From the NCBI GenBank assembly GCA_023079485.1, contig CM041084.1, positions 105,362,967 through 105,426,966 of the forward strand: a DNA stretch of 64,000 nt, in the 5' to 3' direction. Below are positions 49,384 through 62,892 of this stretch, piece by piece. Position numbers and translations under genes: made by a program. This DNA is from Archilochus colubris (taxonomy: Eukaryota; Chordata; Aves; Apodiformes; Trochilidae). Positions within the stretch are counted from its first letter, which is position 1. Each line of letters starts with the position of its first letter. The notes below the pieces were generated by a model. That model saw only the letters and a list, made by a program, of their open reading frames with translations, ran no database searches and was not told the origin of the DNA.

Positions 49384-52300
49384 AGTCATTGAGATGGGAA
49401 TGAGACCAAACTGGCTTATGGCTTGTTGGACTAGAACTTTGTGGTATCTCACACAGGCATTTTAAGAATGCCTTTTATTATTCACTGTGGAAATTTTACA
49501 GCACAGGACTTGGGAGCTGCTCATGAATGCAGTGGCATGGCCAGAGAGAGACCAGAAAATCTCTGGAAGTGGAGCTCAGCCTTTCCTGATGCTCTCCTAC
49601 CTTGCTCCACACCCCGTGCTTTCTGTGTGGGATCCTCGACCAGTGACCCCAGTGTGCTGGGCCTGGTGCAGGCAGGGCAGGACAGGCAGCTCTCCCCTTG
49701 CCAATGCTGTAAGACTAAAAAACCCCAGGGTTACATCCCCAGCTGTTTGCTGCTGGCACAGGGGGCACAGCAGCAGCTCAGCACTGGGCAGCTTTGAGCA
49801 ATCAGGGCTGGGTTAGCTCCTGGTGCTGCTACCCCTCATTCCCACCCTTCACTGTAAGTTGTCCCAAGACACCACCACCTGGAATTGAGGTGGGAATGGC
49901 TTGGGAGGGCTTACCTTGTTGGGTTGCTTTTTTTTTTTTTTTTTTTCCTTATATTTCCACTCAAAACAGATGAAATTCCTGATCGTGTCCAAGTATTGGA
50001 GCAAATGCCAAGGCAATGCACTGCAGTACTGGCAGAAGGTGGCAATGCTTTGAGCTGGTACTGCCAATGAGGACACGGGCAATTTCTCAGATGGAAATCA
50101 CTGGCCTCACAGTCATATTTTGTTAACAGAGCTGAACGCTTCCCATTCATTGCAAGCTGGCTTTGTTTGAGGCCTCCTTTTTTAGTGGAAGAAAAAGAAT
50201 TCCAAGTCAATGCCTTAGAAATTAAGATTACCCTTTTTTGACATAATAACCTTCCCTAGCTCTTACATAATTTTCCTTTTTTAATTAAAAATTTTACCAT
50301 GGCCACTTTCACCCAAGGATCAGGAGCACAATCCTGTTCTGCATTCCTCAGCCATCTGCTATTAGAGACCCATCACAAAGCATACGACAGCAGAAAGGAG
50401 TTTGCACAAACTTCATTCTAGGGCAAGAAAGAGTCAGATTTTCTTATCTACAACTTGATATTCAGTTCCTGCAACTGAATAGGAAAAAAAAAGGCATTTA
50501 TAACCTATTAAAAACCCAAGGATGATTTTAGTTTGGTGTGGTTGTTTTTTCTCTGCTGGAGAAATCAGTCTTTCAGAATAGCCTGGGAGTTGTGAATAAA
50601 GAAGAACTTTGCTGTGTTTATTTAGAGAACCTAACCCCTTGGAGCCAGCATTTTCACTAATGCATTTTACATTAGCAGGCTGCATCAGGAAATCCTGACT
50701 TTTGGTGCCAGGGGGGTAATTAATATCAGATCATGTTTGCAAAATGGTTGTGTTTATGTGGGAATGAGGACTGAGCTCTAACTGGCAGGAGGTGAAGTAC
50801 CCAACTTTGCTATGGAGCTTCAACAGCTTTCTAGAGAGTGGGATATTGAAATTAAAGTATGAGGTCTTGATGGCTTATTAGAGCCACAGCTTCCAAAGAG
50901 AGCTGCAGTCTTTAGGATTCTGTTCATAAACCCTTCAGGAGAGTCTGAAGTGTTTTTCTGAAAAATGTGAGGGGACTGTAGAGAACATAGAAATGGTGGC
51001 TTTGCTCCTGTGGTCTCAGATGTTCCAGGAAGTGCCAAAATATGCAAAATATGGCTTGTGGCCTCTCTCCTCCATCACTCCCTAGTCTCTGTTACTATCC
51101 ACAGATGGTGCAAAAAGTATCTGTAACTCTGAAAAACAGTTCCAGCTGAGCTCTGTGTCTTGCAAGGACTCTGCTGTGCCACCCCAGTGTTCCTTGCCCT
51201 AGGAAGTCCAGTTCCTCCTGCATTTGGCACTCAGATGCTCGGCTGACCTGCTTCTTCCTCCAGAGAAAGAGGAACACCACCTCCTCTTCCTCCCTGCTCA
51301 AGTAAGTGTGCCTAGGGAATGGGAACTCCTTTCTTGATGGTGATTAAGCCTCCAAGCACTATCTGCAGCTCCAGCCAGGCCATCTCTGGCTCAGCTGAAG
51401 ATGGTGGAAGGATATCCTGGGTATCATTAGGGTCCCAGTATCAAAAAAAGAAAGGCACCACCATCTTCTGTGGGTTGAAGAACAGCCTATTTTGTGGAGA
51501 ACTTGGATTCTCACCTTCCTGAAAGCCAGTTTCTCAGCACCAACCAGGGCACTTGTACTGATCCTTAGTAAGGCTGAAAAATCACTCAGGAAGATGGGAC
51601 CTTCTGAATCATAACATCACAAATTTGCATAGACAAAGTTTAAATTAGAGAATGTTTTCTTAAGTTAAAAAGGAGTAATAGTACAGCTAAATAGCAGCAG
51701 CACTTGAGGTTCAAAGTAAGAGTTTCACCTGGTGGTTTCCCAGCATCCATTCCAGTGGGATGTGGCAGCTGGTTGATTCTCTGCAAGACCATTTCTTTAC
51801 TCCCTCCCTGACAGATTCTTTGCTGGAAGCTCAGGGCTCCCTCAGCAGTGGTGGGGATAAAAGTAAAGGTGTAATCTATGTTAGAGCTAATATATGTTTT
51901 GTACAATAATGAGCCAATATACTATTATAGACCTTGTGGTCAGCTCATCGTGTTTGATAAATACAATCAATACATGTTATTCCCCTCTGAGCTCAATCCA
52001 CCACCATCCCTCCATACTCACCTCTTGCCAGCAGCCCTCTGGGGATAATTATCCCCACCAGAAGCTTACCTCTAATGTGCCCACTGTCTTTCCTCCTGCC
52101 ATAAATTGGTCTGATACAGGCAGTAAGATAACAAAGCTAAACTGTATCATTATTATCACTGTTGTTCTACTAGTTTCTTGATCCTAAAATAGGGGTAGTA
52201 ATCTGATAATTTGCTGTAACTATAGAAAAGGTCTCTTTACTTAATGAATTGTTTCTCATCTGGTATTTGGGTAACTGATTATTCCTAAGTCTAGAAGCTT

Positions 52301-55300
52301 AGGTAGGTATGTCCTAAACTTGAATACCCTTTAGCAGCAACACTGTCTACAGCTTTTGTTCTCTGTGAAGTGATGGACCACCTCTTCCTCTTCCATCAGT
52401 ATCTCTGAATAGTTATAGTCCATTTCATGGCTTGCCTTGATTTAATTTTAGGGTGCTCTACTATTCTTTTAAGCTTAATCCTAACAATGGGAGCTTTCTG
52501 TGCACTTCCTCTTTAGTCTGAAGGTACTGATGAGCTGTTGATCCTCCACATTGGGATAATTTGTATGTTTACCCATAGTATAATTTAAGGACTATCCAGC
52601 TCTCCTGAACTCCTTTTTCTTTAGACTTTTTTCACCATGACATGTTGCCTTTTTATTCTCTCAGATTACAGATGTCTTCCTGGTGGAAGTTCCCTCTTTA
52701 ACAGTGAGAAAAACCTGTTCTTTGCCACAGATCTCTTCTCCAGTGTCTCCAGCAGCATCTGTCTCCTCACACCTGTGTCAGGCTTCAAGGTGAGTCTTGC
52801 CTGCTACCCTTCTAGAAGATGGGCATGGTCAAAAGGTAAGCTGTCAACAGAACAGATATCTGAAGCTGTCTGTAACAGAACAGATGATCAATATGATGAG
52901 AAACAGCAACATAGGAGAGAGCTTCTCAATATTCACATCGATTATACAAGCTGCCTGCACTACTAATGGCATATCATGGGGTTGCCTACAGGTTACTGAG
53001 TTAGCAGACCAATGTGTTACAAAGACACAGTCAAACACACACCAGCAAGCATGACAGCCTGCAGCATCCTCCTGCAACAACTCTCAGCTCAACAAAAGTT
53101 GCTTTGGCCCACTTGCTCACTTCAAAAAACTGCTGCAAATTGGTTGTGCAGACATCCTGCCAAGTGTTCACTCTAATGGTGATGAGTGGTCACTTTAATA
53201 ATGATAATAGGGCAGAGTATCAAGATAATTTAACCAGAAGGTCACCTCAACTATGCTTGGACCTCTGCTCTTCCACATTTTAAACTCCAGATTTCTAAGC
53301 AGGCAAAAGAACTACTGAAGCAGTCAAATCAACTCCATGTTCCTTGCTGCTTCCTCAGCAAAGTGGGTCTCACGTAAGATAGCTGGGTTTCTGCCATCCT
53401 TGTTTGCTGCCAGAGAGCAGGAAACATGAAGCAATGTGAACTGAAGGGCAAATAATCCAGACTATCAGCTTTTAAGGTAATAAAGTGTCAGCACTCTTTA
53501 TAGCGGATCATAGCAACAGCCGTAACAAGCACCGATGAACACCAGGCTCCATCAGACACCTCAGCCAGGTACACAAGGTACCTGCAGCAGCTACAGGTAT
53601 CCTAGTACCCACCAAAGCATCTACTTACAGTCCTAAAGCCAACCACATACCATCAGCCAAAAACTTCAAGGAACAGAATGGAAACCTTCATGCCTGCCTC
53701 TGTTTTGCTGTTGTTCTTCTTTGCCTGCATAGATGCTGAAGAAAAGGATGTGTCCAAAACTAGTGTCGAGCTAGCAAATACTTTGTCATACTCAGCTGGG
53801 CAGGCTCTCTGACCTTAAGAAATTAAAAACTCCATTGTTTATAAGCACAGCCCTTTTTCCCCAACAGGAAGCTTCTAAATAAGGTGTTTTCGTGATAGAA
53901 AGAAAACTTTTTATCCAAGCTGGAAAAAGCCTTGGGAGCAAAGCTACAGATGTAGTTATCTAGGTGCTGAAGTAAGAGTTAGCTCTGAAATTATCTGGAT
54001 GACTGCTGGGGGGTGGGGAGGAAGACATATACAGATCATTAACCTTGTGAGATTGACACCGTATCAACTTGGCAAGAAACTATCTTAACAAGTAAGACAA
54101 TAATCAGTATTTAGAGAGAAACTCTAAGAAATGTGGCACTTGTTTAAATTGTAGCCCTGTGGAAAGAAAGGCTAAAGGCTCCAGGATGAGAAAAGCTATT
54201 ACTGGAAAAATGCAAAGAATCAACTTAATACTGGAGATTAAAAATCTGATTTGAAGTTTGCTAAAAAACAGTCAGGAAGTATAAATGATATAACTTCATT
54301 TCATAAAAATAAAATATGCATTTCTACCAAGCCAGCCCTAGCAAATGGCATTTTTCTACACAAGTATTTGTAATGGATCCATGTCAAGATGCCAGCACAC
54401 TCCTGGCAGCATCGACTGCAGTAGGTGATTAGAATTTATGCTGTGTAAAATTAACTTTCAGATTACATGAAAATTATGAACCAAAATGCAGAAGTATTTA
54501 TATGGCAATTTACCTGTGCCATTTGTTTAAAAAGCATCAAGGTGAGTGCATGTAACACAATGCTCTGAAGAGTTCACAAACCAATAGCTCTGACTATTCC
54601 AGCTGCTTCCATTCCAGCCCCACCTGAAACCTGAGGGGTACACATGCACCCACTGACATACTGCACTGCCTTCACTTGGTAAAGAACAACTGAAAAATGG
54701 TAAGGGAGAACAAGAAAACATTACATATAAAATAATGGGGGAAAATCCTCCTCTTGTAACATGATCAGATCTCAGGTATAAGCAAATCATACATTCTGCT
54801 AGATTAGTCAATGTTTTTTTTTCTTGAAAACCTGTGTCAAGGGAAGTTTATGAGAACTGAGTGAAAGCATTTAGCATCTTGCTAGTTTGAAACATAAATA
54901 TTTCACTATTTGTATTATTTAGGTGATATATTTCACCACAGTGGAAAAAAGATAATTTTTCTGAACAGAACACTGCCACTCCAGATCTACCTTGCAGTTT
55001 AACTCTGCAACCTAAATCAACAGTCTGATGGCAATAATACCTATTCACAGGTTTTGCAGAGTGAAGTTCTAAAAGTTATTATTAAAAGAAAAAAATCTAA
55101 ATACACTCCCAATACTTACTGCCAAAGCACCTGCAGAAATACTTTCCAAACTCTGGCATGCTGCTTGTTGCATAAAACTGTGAAGCATGAGGTTCAAAAT
55201 TATTTCAAAATAAACTGTTTCATCTGATCTAATGGACCTGTACATGTTCTTATAGCTTGTCTATTGATTTTTTTGTTAATCCTATGTAGCCTCTGATTTC

Positions 55301-55780
55301 AATACTATCTTGACAACTGAGTTGGCAGTTATTCATTTCATAAAAATCATTTCCTGTTATAGATTTTAAAGGTGTTGCCTTTAATTTTCATCATGTTATT
55401 TGTAACCTTGCGAAAAATACACTAACTTGTACCCTTGCTAACACATATTGACTTCTGAAATTAAGAATCCCAAACATAGTTCATACGCTCTTGACCACTC
55501 ATTACCCACTTACCTGAGCTATCTTTTCTTGATATGGGAGAGACAAGGATTAACACAGTAGAGTTTTGATAAAACTCTGATCATTATTACCATACCATGT
55601 TACCACTATTTCAACATTCTGGTAGCACTGTGACGTCTGATATCTACTGAACAGAGGTTTTGCTGCATTAGCCACAGAATTTCTCCTGACAATAAATGAA
55701 TTGATATTATCCTACTCAGTACTTTGTTGGATTTGTGAATATTAGCCACTTCGGAAGTTCTGCTATGGTCCACTGCATAC
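49384..55780. other. Intergenic, no gene recognised
   Basis: Unique sequence. The part just right of the LTR (49440..49860) is GC-richer and has two overlapping chance frames (49441..49797, 49487..49816). A 19-base T run lies at 49928..49946. The rest is AT-rich with short frames and no exon or transposon that I can support. Confidence 0.5.
49928..49946. repeat. Poly(T) run
   Basis: Nineteen T residues. On the minus strand this is poly(A), but no retrocopy is recognisable beside it. Confidence 0.9.
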
Positions 55781-56010
55781 CACAGAATCAGAGAATTATA
55801 GAGTTATGACCTTGAAGATCATTTACTTCCAACCTCCCACAGACCAGGTTGCTCAAATCCCCATCCAGCCTGGCCTTGGACACTGCCAGGGAAGGGGCAG
55901 CCACAGCTTCCCTGGGCAACCCATGCCAGTGTCTCACCAGCCTCACAGGAAAGAATTTCTTCATGTTTAACCTAAATAAATGTCTACAAAGATTTAAATC
56001 CCGCATAATC
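55781..56010 (-). mobile_element. CR1 LINE 3' fragment, minus strand
   Basis: Read on the minus strand, the frame 55788..56006 gives CR1 ORF2 C-terminal blocks (FRLNMKKFFPVRLV, RHWHGLPREAVAAPSLAVSK). The 3' end, at 55781..55800, carries degenerate ATTCTCTGATTCTGTGG octamers. It lies about 700 bases from a larger CR1 in the opposite orientation. Its wording differs from the 57750 copy, so it is a different CR1 subfamily. Confidence 0.92.
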
Positions 56011-56689
56011 TAAGTAGCACCATTTCCACCTCTTTTGTTATCTGAGCGTGTATGCTTTTCTGCTATTTATTTGCTAAGTGTTAATCGGTGCTCCCAAAAG
56101 AGCTCTTTATTATTAATCTCTATTTTTTAAATATTTAGCATTTATTCCCATCCACCCCCTCCCCTGTTACTTAATTTTCAGTGCTCCACAGCCCACCTTA
56201 GTACATGATTTATTTTTATGGTAGTAGCTTGGTGGAGAACTTCAGGCTTTGTGAACACACAAATAAAGAACAATGCCTTCAGTGTGGCTGTGCTGTTACC
56301 TGTTTAAATAATTTTAACAGATTAAGGGGCAAGTTTTAAAAATATATTTAAAAAAATACATTTATTATACTATAATTTTTATGTATTTTTTAAATTTACC
56401 TTGCTACTTTTCTCTAGTTACCCATTGACTTCAAAAAAATTGTTAGGCTTTATTTCATACATTTCACCCTTATGCTTCCAATTTATGACACAGTACCTGT
56501 TGCCTACGTACAGACAGAATACTTTCCAAAACTTCTGGCTTTCCAAAAGGGCTTCTGGCTGAATTCCACATGGACTTGGTGATGTAAAAAAGTTGTTTTC
56601 ATTTTCTAAATTAAAGCTTTCTCCTGTTTCTTTGAATCTAAAATCTGATACTCTTTTAACCACATTAAATTCCTCCAGGATGGACAGGG
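56011..56689. other. AT-rich spacer between two oppositely oriented CR1 copies
   Basis: Mostly AT-rich, with AATATTTAAAAA-type runs around 56330..56400. No gene or further transposon is recognised. Confidence 0.55.
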
Positions 56690-57922
56690 GGTCAGACCCA
56701 GCTAGCACGGGTTTAGGAAGGGCAGGTCCTGTCTGACCAACCTGATCTCCTTTTATGCTCTGGGGACCCGACTGGTGGATGAGGGGAAGGCTGTGGATGG
56801 AGTCTGCCTGGACTTCAGCAAGGCCTTTGACACCATCTCCCACAGCATTCTCCTGGAAAAGCTGTCAGCCCAGGGCTCAGACAGGAGCACTCTGTGCTGG
56901 GTTAGGAACTGCTGGAGGCCCCCAGAAAGTGGTGCTGAACGGTGCTGATCCAATTGGGGGCCGCTCACCACTGGTGTCCCCCAGGGATCAGTGCTGGGCC
57001 CAGTTCTGTTTAATATCTTCATTGATGATTTAGATGAGGGGATTGAGTCCACAATTAGCAAATTCACAGATGACATCAAGTCGGGTGGGAGTGTGGATCA
57101 GCTGGAAGGCAGGAGGGCTCTGCAGAGGGACCTGGACAGCCTGGAGAGTTGGGCTGATTCCAATGGGATGAGGTTCAACACGGCCAAGTGCCGGGTCCTG
57201 CACTTTGGCCACAACAACCCCATGGGGAGCTCCAGACTGGGCACAGAGTGGCTGAGAGCAGCCAGGCAGAAAGGGACCTGGGAGTCTGGATTGACAGGAA
57301 GCTGAACATGAGCCAGCAGTGTGCCCAGGTGGCCAAGAAGGCCAATGGCATCCTGGCCTGTATCAAAAACAGCGTCACCAGCAGGTCCAGGGAGGTGATT
57401 CTGCCTCTGTACTCAGCGCTGGTGAGGCCACACCTCGAGTACTGTGTCCAGTTCTGGGCCCCTCAGTTTAGGAAGGATATCGAGGTCCTGGAGCAGGTCC
57501 AAAGGAGGGCAACCAGGCTGGTGAAGGGACTCCAGCACAGATCCTATGAGGAGAGGCTGAGAGAGCTGGGGCTGTTCAGCCTGGAGAAGAGGAGGCTCAG
57601 AGGAGACCTCATCGCTGTCTACAACTCCCTGAAAGGAGGGGGCAGCCAGGGGGGGTCAGTCTCTTCTCCCAGGCAGCTCCCAGTAAGACAAGAGGGCATG
57701 GACATTAAACTCTGCCAGGGGAGGTTTAGGTTGGATATTAGGAAAAAAATCTCTACAGGAATGATGATCAGGAACTGGAATGGGCTGGATTCTCTGTCCC
57801 CGGAGTTTTTTAAGAAGAGACTGAATGTGGCATTCAGTGCCATGGTCTGGTGACCATGGTGGTAGTGGATCAAGGGTTGGACTTGATCTCAGAGGTCCTT
57901 TCCAACCCAGATGATTCTGTGA
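56690..57922 (+). mobile_element. CR1 LINE, 1.2-kb 3' part including reverse transcriptase
   Basis: The largest CR1 copy in the window. It begins within the RT domain (HGFRKGRSCLTNLISF at about 56725), runs through the rest of ORF2 and ends in the 3' UTR with GGTTGGACTTGATCTC, TTTCCAACCC and an ATGATTCTGTGA terminus. It is 5'-truncated, as is usual for CR1. It is less diverged than the 13565 copy, so insertion is relatively recent. Confidence 0.97.
56706..57853 (+). pseudogene. CR1 ORF2 reverse transcriptase, broken
   Basis: In order: LDFSKAFDTISH (first catalytic Asp, codon at 56811), [20 protein letters not shown] (from 56973), FTDD (57063..57074, where CR1 usually has FADD), then the thumb and C-terminal part [20 protein letters not shown] through to the CR1 C-terminus at 57853. 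The frame is broken by an apparent internal deletion with a stop near 56946, and shifts from frame 3 to frame 2 around 57255. The last 221-codon frame (57188..57853) is intact. The protein cannot be made whole from this copy. Confidence 0.9.
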
Positions 57923-59165
57923 AAATGTTTCAGCATCCTCTGTGGTGAAAACTGCAGAAGTACAACATCATTTTTGCACTGAAGTCCTTGCTCCTCTTTA
58001 ATCAGGACTTTCTCAGAAAAACCTATTAGTTCAAACATTTAAATTAACTTTAGGTATGAAAATGAAAGCAGGACTATTTGCAAACAGATTTATTCTGCTT
58101 TATAAAGTGGCACCTTCACTCACTTATAATACTGTGAACTCAATTCACTTGGAAGAGTCAGCCAGTCACTGGCTCCCTACTGCAAGTCACTCACCGAGAA
58201 GAAAGGGAAGAAAAAAGTCTGAAAATTAAGCACAAAATACAACAGCAAAATCACAGCTTTAAGATAAATAAAAGGCACTTAACTCATTAACTCCCCCTCT
58301 TTACTCTATGGACATATGTATCATTTCTGTTCACATACTTGATATGCTGTGTCATTCAGCCTCTTAGGTTTTGTTTTCTACATTCTACATGTAAAATGCC
58401 AAATATAACACCACTTTTACTAGTTTCCTATTGGGTAGACTTTATTTACTAAAGAATACTTCCTAAAATGCTTGCTGTTTCGTTCTGGTCCTGTCATGTA
58501 TTTTTTCTTCTTTTTTGTCCAGGGAAAACTAATTCTTTTTTAATATATAATTTTAGTAGAAATACTTTTGTGTGGAGCTATCTCCTCTCAAGTTGTTCCT
58601 CTGGCATAGTATCAGAGGAATAAGGTAATTTTTGTCACCACCAATTAAAAAGTTTTTACAAAACAGGACCGTTATAAAACAATTAAACCTTGCAAATGCA
58701 GTAGTCTCTAGGAGGGAAACCCTGGAGGAAATTCTGCTTATTAAAATTGCAATTTTAGTTTCCATTAAAAAGGAGAATAAGACAACAGAAGATGGGCTGG
58801 CAAGACAAATTATTTCTTAATGTCAGTTGAGCTTATTTCAAATGAGATAACATATCTACACCAGGTTGGGTTCAACACATTTTTGCCTCCTCAAGTCATT
58901 TATCTAATTCAGTCATCTTGATTATAGCCTCATGGACCTTCATTTTCAGAGTAAGAATTTTGTAACAAACAACCTACACAACATGCTGATTACTGAACAG
59001 TTAATTCTAATTAACTTGGCTATGGCAAGAGAATTTTGATAAAGTCCTAGACTGCAAATACAGTTTGGTTATTCTGGCCAAACTTCTATAAAATAAGAAT
59101 CCACAGCAGTCTCCAGATGAGACATCAGAGTGATAGAGATCTAATTTAAAGAAACAAATGAGAAA
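57923..59165. other. Intergenic, just beyond the probable SS18 3' end
   Basis: AT-rich sequence. On the minus strand there is a further AATAAA at 58446..58441 that could be a more distal poly(A) site. No coding exon is recognised. Confidence 0.45.
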
Positions 59166-59182
59166 ATTAAAATCACAAATAA

Positions 59183-59188
59183 TTTATT
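59183..59188 (-). terminator. Candidate distal poly(A) signal of SS18
   Basis: AATAAA on the minus strand, with T- and TG-rich sequence 20 to 45 bases downstream. This is the usual layout of a cleavage site, predicted near 59165. Confidence 0.4.
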
Positions 59189-60295
59189 CTTCCGTTAGAA
59201 CTGATGGAGTACAGTTTTAAATAGCAATGAAGTACACAGTGGTGGAAAATTGGCACAGAACCTACAAGCATTTCATTCATAATAATGTTCCTCATGCCTA
59301 CCTGTTCAAACCTTGATGCGCATTTTCTACTGATTTTAAGAAAACTGTGTTCCATTTTAAAATGATGAACAAATTTAAAATCTTGTCTTCCATGTACAAT
59401 GTCATACATATTACGAATACCAGTTTCCTCCCACCCCCCAACATGATCATCCAAGAAAAAGAAAACCACACAAAATTTTACTCCTGGGCTAATTTTAGGT
59501 TTTGTCCTTTTATAAAAGTTGTCAGGTATTCCTGAATGCATGTATTCCTGCACAACAGAATATCCTTGTATTTATCTGATATACAGAAGCAGGACAGTCT
59601 CAAAACCAATTTTTTTTGTGTACTATGCTATTGATCAAGGTGCTGCCTCTATCTCACATGCAACACTATAAGCATTAATGCAGTTCAAACAAAATTTGGC
59701 ATTTACCTCACCAACAGGTTTTATATTTGATGTCAAAATACATCCCTTGGTCTCATGTTAACCAATAAGAAAAATGGACACACAAAAAAATGCCCCCTTT
59801 CTAAAGATATTAAATCCCAGTTAGGAAAGTTTAGATAGGTTTTACAAAGTCTTCTAGGCTATTTTGATACATACAAATTATTCAACTAAAGGTTAAAATA
59901 CACTTACACAATATAGTCCTGTCCTCTCTATTCTTTTGCAAGTTCTTTGCATATTTAGCCAAGTAAAATTAACATTTGTCATTTTCTTTTGTTATTGCAA
60001 TTATTAAGAGGGATTACAGCTTGCTTATGCAAAGCTGTGACAAAACACTTGAGAAATAAACCCCAAACATTTATCTTGCTACCCAAAAAACATTGCAGAA
60101 AATTGTCAAACTATGTTAGAAACAATTTTTATAAAAATGCTTTTCACTCAGAAAAACTGGAAAGCTTAAAAAATTAATCTTTGCACAAGACTATATTATA
60201 CTGTTCTCAATTATGCTCCCATTTAGATAACTGGGTTTCTTTTTCTTTGTACATGAACCTATCAGTGATGCTCTCCATCTTTTTTCACTATCACC

Positions 60296-60301
60296 TTTAT
60301 T
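60296..60301 (-). terminator. Candidate proximal poly(A) signal of SS18
   Basis: AATAAA on the minus strand about 530 bases after the stop codon. Alternative poly(A) use is plausible but not shown. Confidence 0.3.
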
Positions 60302-60833
60302 GTACACCATTTCGAGACTTTTACAAAATCACTTCTCTTGCCCTCACCCCTTTTTAACAGTATATTTCTTATCCTGCCCAGCGAGTAGTGTACTTGTCTT
60401 GCATATTTACCACATGAAAAACATAATATACAAAATATTGCTGCTGTAAAAAGTGTGCATTTCCCCTTTCCCCCTACAAAAAAAATCTGTGGAAAAAATA
60501 TTAAATTCCCATAACCTTCATAAACATACAAAGCTGTTTGCACCTTTCAGTATGTAACAGTCTGTTTGACATACAGATCTCAACTCACTGCAAATTGTTA
60601 TATCACATATTTTCTGTCCAATATTGCCATCTAGAGTAGAGATGTGAAATCAGTTTCTGAGAATCTACAGCCTTTAACAATTAACCCATAAAGACTGTAT
60701 ACCATGGAACAGCCACAACATTTTTCCAAATTCTAGAATGAATGGGAGGTTCTCATCTCAGGAACGTGTCCACAGTGCTGAGGAGACAATATGGCTGCTA
60801 GTAGATATTGCCTACTGGAATGTGAGTACTTTT

Positions 60834-60860
60834 TCACTGTTGATAATTTCCATACTGACC
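60834..60860 (-). CDS. SS18: SS18 terminal coding exon (GQYGNYQQ-stop)
   Basis: The last eight codons and the TGA stop (60836..60834) of SS18, too short for ordinary ORF finding. On the minus strand the acceptor is a T9 tract ending in AG (60862..60861), and the exon opens directly with GGT CAG. The upstream exon ends on a complete codon (CAG), so the join is in phase 0. The octapeptide GQYGNYQQ is the conserved C-terminus of SS18 and its paralogue SS18L1. SS18 is a subunit of BAF-type SWI/SNF chromatin remodelling complexes in the nucleus. In human SS18-SSX fusions exactly these last eight residues are lost. The exon continues into the 3' UTR. Confidence 0.95.
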   Translation of the reverse strand, partial: GQYGNYQQ

Positions 60861-62811
60861 CTAAAAAAAAAGGAACCCAAAATACATAATTAGTCCACAA
60901 GGCATATTTTCCTGTGTTTAAAGGTGAAAACCAGAAGACCATCCAAATTAACTACGATGTTAAAGGGTAAAAACAAATAACAATAAATAACAAATCAATG
61001 TCAGTAAGTGGTAGAGTTTCATGTCACTAAAAATCCTTTGTGTTTTCATGTAAAAGTAAGACTAATGAGACAGATTTAAAGCCAGGAACCTAATTTCATC
61101 AGAAGAGTGTATCTTCAAATTCAAAAAACTTCTGTGAAATCTGCAGAACGCTGTCAAAAAGAAAAGATTTGCAACCTCAACTTTGAAAACAACTTCAAAA
61201 AGATAGCTAAATACAAAGTAATTTAGGAAAACAATCTGCTTTAAGACATACCTAAAAACATCCATGTATCAATCAATGGGCTGGTACATGTATCTCAAAA
61301 AATCAAGGCACATACTGGTGAACATGAAGGACTAGTCAACATATTCTACAGGAATGAACTGTTCTGTATATCAGGTACACGGCATTATTACCCTTACTGA
61401 TAACCTCTATTTCTCTTGACAGAATGTCATGTACTGCAGAGGAATGTAGAGGTGAAAGCATCACAGCTGCATCCTTACTATCATCATCCTTCACCACAGG
61501 TTCAAGGCTTGCAGAAACCAGTAGTGAGCTACTCCAAACTGCAGTCCCACCATTATCTCCTGTTAAGTACCAGCATGATAAGGCAGTATTTGATTATTCC
61601 ATTTATATGTTGCAATGTCAGGTTTTTTTGCTGTAATATGTCAGGAAGAAGTTTCAGAACAGCTGCCAGATTAGAATTTACTAAGTGCAATTCCTTTGGG
61701 AATGGCTAGTATAGAACAGTGCAGAGGTCTTCTAGAAATGAATATGCCACTGGAACTTAGATTGCATGAGCTGGAGGTGTAGAACCTACCTACAGATCTA
61801 CTTCTACTGTAAAGAAAGCTGCAGGAAGTTAGCAAACTGAGTAAGTTTCCTTAAACCTGTACTTGCCACGAGCATTGTCCTGTAGCTTATTACTTGAAGG
61901 AGGAAGCTGTCAGTTCAGTGCATGCGTGTTCTACCTGTTAAAAATATTTAGAAGTAATTGCATCCCTAGACTACCACACAGAGTTTATTGCTTCTTCCTT
62001 GTCTTTTCCTATTTCTGTAGAAAGAAACGGCAACTGTAACTACTGTCGCTTCTTGAAGCTTGACTTATCTTCTTCTGATATATCAGGATTTTATTTAAAC
62101 ACCTGAACCTCAACTTGATCTTTAGCCATGGTTGGTAACTGTCCATTTTATTTAATGCTGGGGAAAGCAGCAGTGTCAATAGTATACATTTCTAATGACA
62201 TTTCTGAACCATTCAAATTGGTAAAAATTACCAAAAATGTAAAAATTACACTTTTACTTTTTAGTACCTTCTACAGGAATTAAACCTCAGTTTTTTTACA
62301 GGACTCCTCCACTATATCTCCAGCCTAGAGTTTTGGTGATTACTGTTTGTTTGTTTGTTTTAAACATTTCTTGGTAGTGATAGCAAAGAAGCAGTTGATT
62401 TTTCAGGTCACTTCTTTATAAAGTTCAAAGACAATCCGTGCAAAAATTGGCTCCATGTCTCCTCACACAGCTCTACAGGTGAAGTGGATTCAGCTGCACA
62501 CCTGAGATGATTCTACAACTGCAGAGGAGGATTACTGCACCTGTGTTTGTGCAAAACCAATTCAAGCATTTTAATTGCAAAGCAGTAATAAACAATGATC
62601 CACCATGAGATTTAAGGAACATCATCTTTCATATTAGTCATTCTCCCATGAGAATATGAAAAAGATACTCTTAATTTTTAAGGTTCAAAACTACTTCCTA
62701 AGTACCTCACTTTGCCAAATTGCATTAAAACTTTGCAAAGTCAGAAGAGAATGACTCATTACTCCACACAAATGCTTCTGGGTAACTCACCTGGAAGTAG
62801 AAACCCTGAGA

Positions 62812-62892
<81 letters not shown>

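Larger units (their letters stand above)
59166..60833 (-). other. SS18: Probable SS18 3' UTR
   Basis: The sequence downstream (minus strand) of the SS18 stop is AT-rich and has no transposon, as expected of a long 3' UTR. The left boundary is inferred from an AATAAA at 59188..59183 followed by T-rich sequence (CATTTGTTTCTTT on the minus strand). The resulting length, about 1.7 kb, is of the order I recall for mammalian SS18. A shorter form could end after the AATAAA at 60301..60296. Confidence 0.5.

Noticed and set aside
49441..49816. Two overlapping ORFs just right of the solo LTR
   Set aside because: I first considered retroviral coding remnants. The LTR ends cleanly at 49377 with a target duplication, so this is ordinary flanking DNA, and neither frame has viral motifs.
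56418..57079. Minus-strand ORFs of 141 and 108 codons
   Set aside because: Antisense shadows of the plus-strand CR1 reverse transcriptase and its flank.
57619..57873. 84-codon minus-strand ORF
   Set aside because: Antisense of the CR1 ORF2 end.
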